A stretch of DNA of 60,796 bases, from assembly GCA_947627285.1 (NCBI GenBank), contig CANQVL010000011.1, forward strand, positions 1 to 60,796, given 5' to 3'. The notes under the pieces were generated by a model. That model did no database searches. It was given only the letters and a program-made list of their open reading frames with translations, and was not told where the DNA came from. Positions 60,788 to 60,796 of this stretch are shown here, piece by piece. How positions within the stretch are numbered: position 1 is the stretch's first letter; each line of letters starts with the position of its first letter. The DNA is from an uncultured Oscillospiraceae bacterium (lineage in GTDB: Bacteria; Bacillota; Clostridia; Oscillospirales; Oscillospiraceae). Both the position numbers and the translations under genes were made by a program.

Positions 60788-60796
60788 ATTCTCGTA

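Larger units (their letters stand above)
54390..60796. mobile_element. Accessory block (plasmid/ICE-like), right end not in window
   Basis: Starts at the broken spoVAD and runs to the window end. Contents: RepA-type initiator, regulator-like gene, Fic protein, IS1182-type element, two IS200-derived elements, a toxin-antitoxin pair. Lower and uneven GC content. No integrase, relaxase or conjugation gene is visible, so the class of element is uncertain. Confidence 0.6.

Overview
The window looks like a chromosome segment of a GC-rich, spore-forming Clostridia member, most likely Oscillospirales/Oscillospiraceae. This placement rests on gene content rather than a marker gene: a spoIIA operon (spoIIAA-spoIIAB-sigF), spoVA genes, S-layer-homology (SLH) proteins, a T-box leader on valS, a PurO-type IMP cyclohydrolase with a stand-alone AICAR transformylase, and consensus sigma-A promoters. 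No rRNA, tRNA or CRISPR array was seen.

Layout. 1-2.5 kb: SLH protein. 2.7-13.4 kb: one purine operon, purE-purF-purM-purN/O-purV-purD-purL, behind a strong promoter and a structured leader. 13.5-15.8 kb: MATE exporter and DUF975 membrane protein. 16.1-18.5 kb: second SLH protein, inverted relative to the first, with an almost identical 5' end. 18.8-21.0 kb: M20 dipeptidase and YihY membrane protein. 21.2-23.7 kb: tyrosine recombinase, a segment bounded by 23-bp perfect inverted repeats with a consensus promoter inside it, and a large type IV pilin-like gene. 23.8-27.7 kb: DUF5658 protein, GH53 galactanase lipoprotein and a frameshifted YcxB-like gene. 27.8-31.0 kb: palindrome-rich DNA with a decayed IS66 element. 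31.1-35.5 kb: prfA-tsaC-coaE-M18 aminopeptidase, then a ClpP/TepA-like protease. 35.6-39.5 kb (minus strand): cdaR-like regulator, ftsE, ftsX and an M23 murein hydrolase. 39.7-44.3 kb: DUF4830 protein, AraC/GyrI regulator and T-box-valS. 44.4-45.9 kb: spoIIA operon. 46-51.5 kb (minus strand): DUF3267, HAD phosphatase, PcrA helicase, GNAT and type-4 UDG. 51.7-53.3 kb: AT-richer ECF sigma/anti-sigma pair. 53.6-54.4 kb: spoVAE and a 5'-truncated spoVAD. 54.4-60.8 kb: accessory DNA with a RepA-type initiator, a regulator-like gene, a Fic protein, an IS1182-type element, two tandem IS200-derived non-autonomous elements and a Phd/RelE toxin-antitoxin pair.

The most striking system is the apparent DNA-inversion switch at 22150-22400. 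A tyrosine recombinase gene ends 22 bp before one inverted repeat and a pilin-like gene starts 50 bp after the other. Between them lies a TTGACA-N17-TACTAT promoter that points away from the pilin gene in this assembly; inverting the segment would aim it at the pilin. This looks like a phase-variable surface structure captured in the OFF state. Other points of note are a PurF without its N-terminal catalytic cysteine, a PurN-PurO fusion that keeps a ribosome-binding site at the domain junction, a spoVAD cut off at the border of accessory DNA, and several mobile elements inserted inside palindromes.

Genes in tight or overlapping order (pur, prfA-coaE-M18, ftsEX-M23, spoIIA, the ECF pair) are probably co-transcribed. 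All functional calls come from reading the translated sequence and remembered family motifs; no database search was run.
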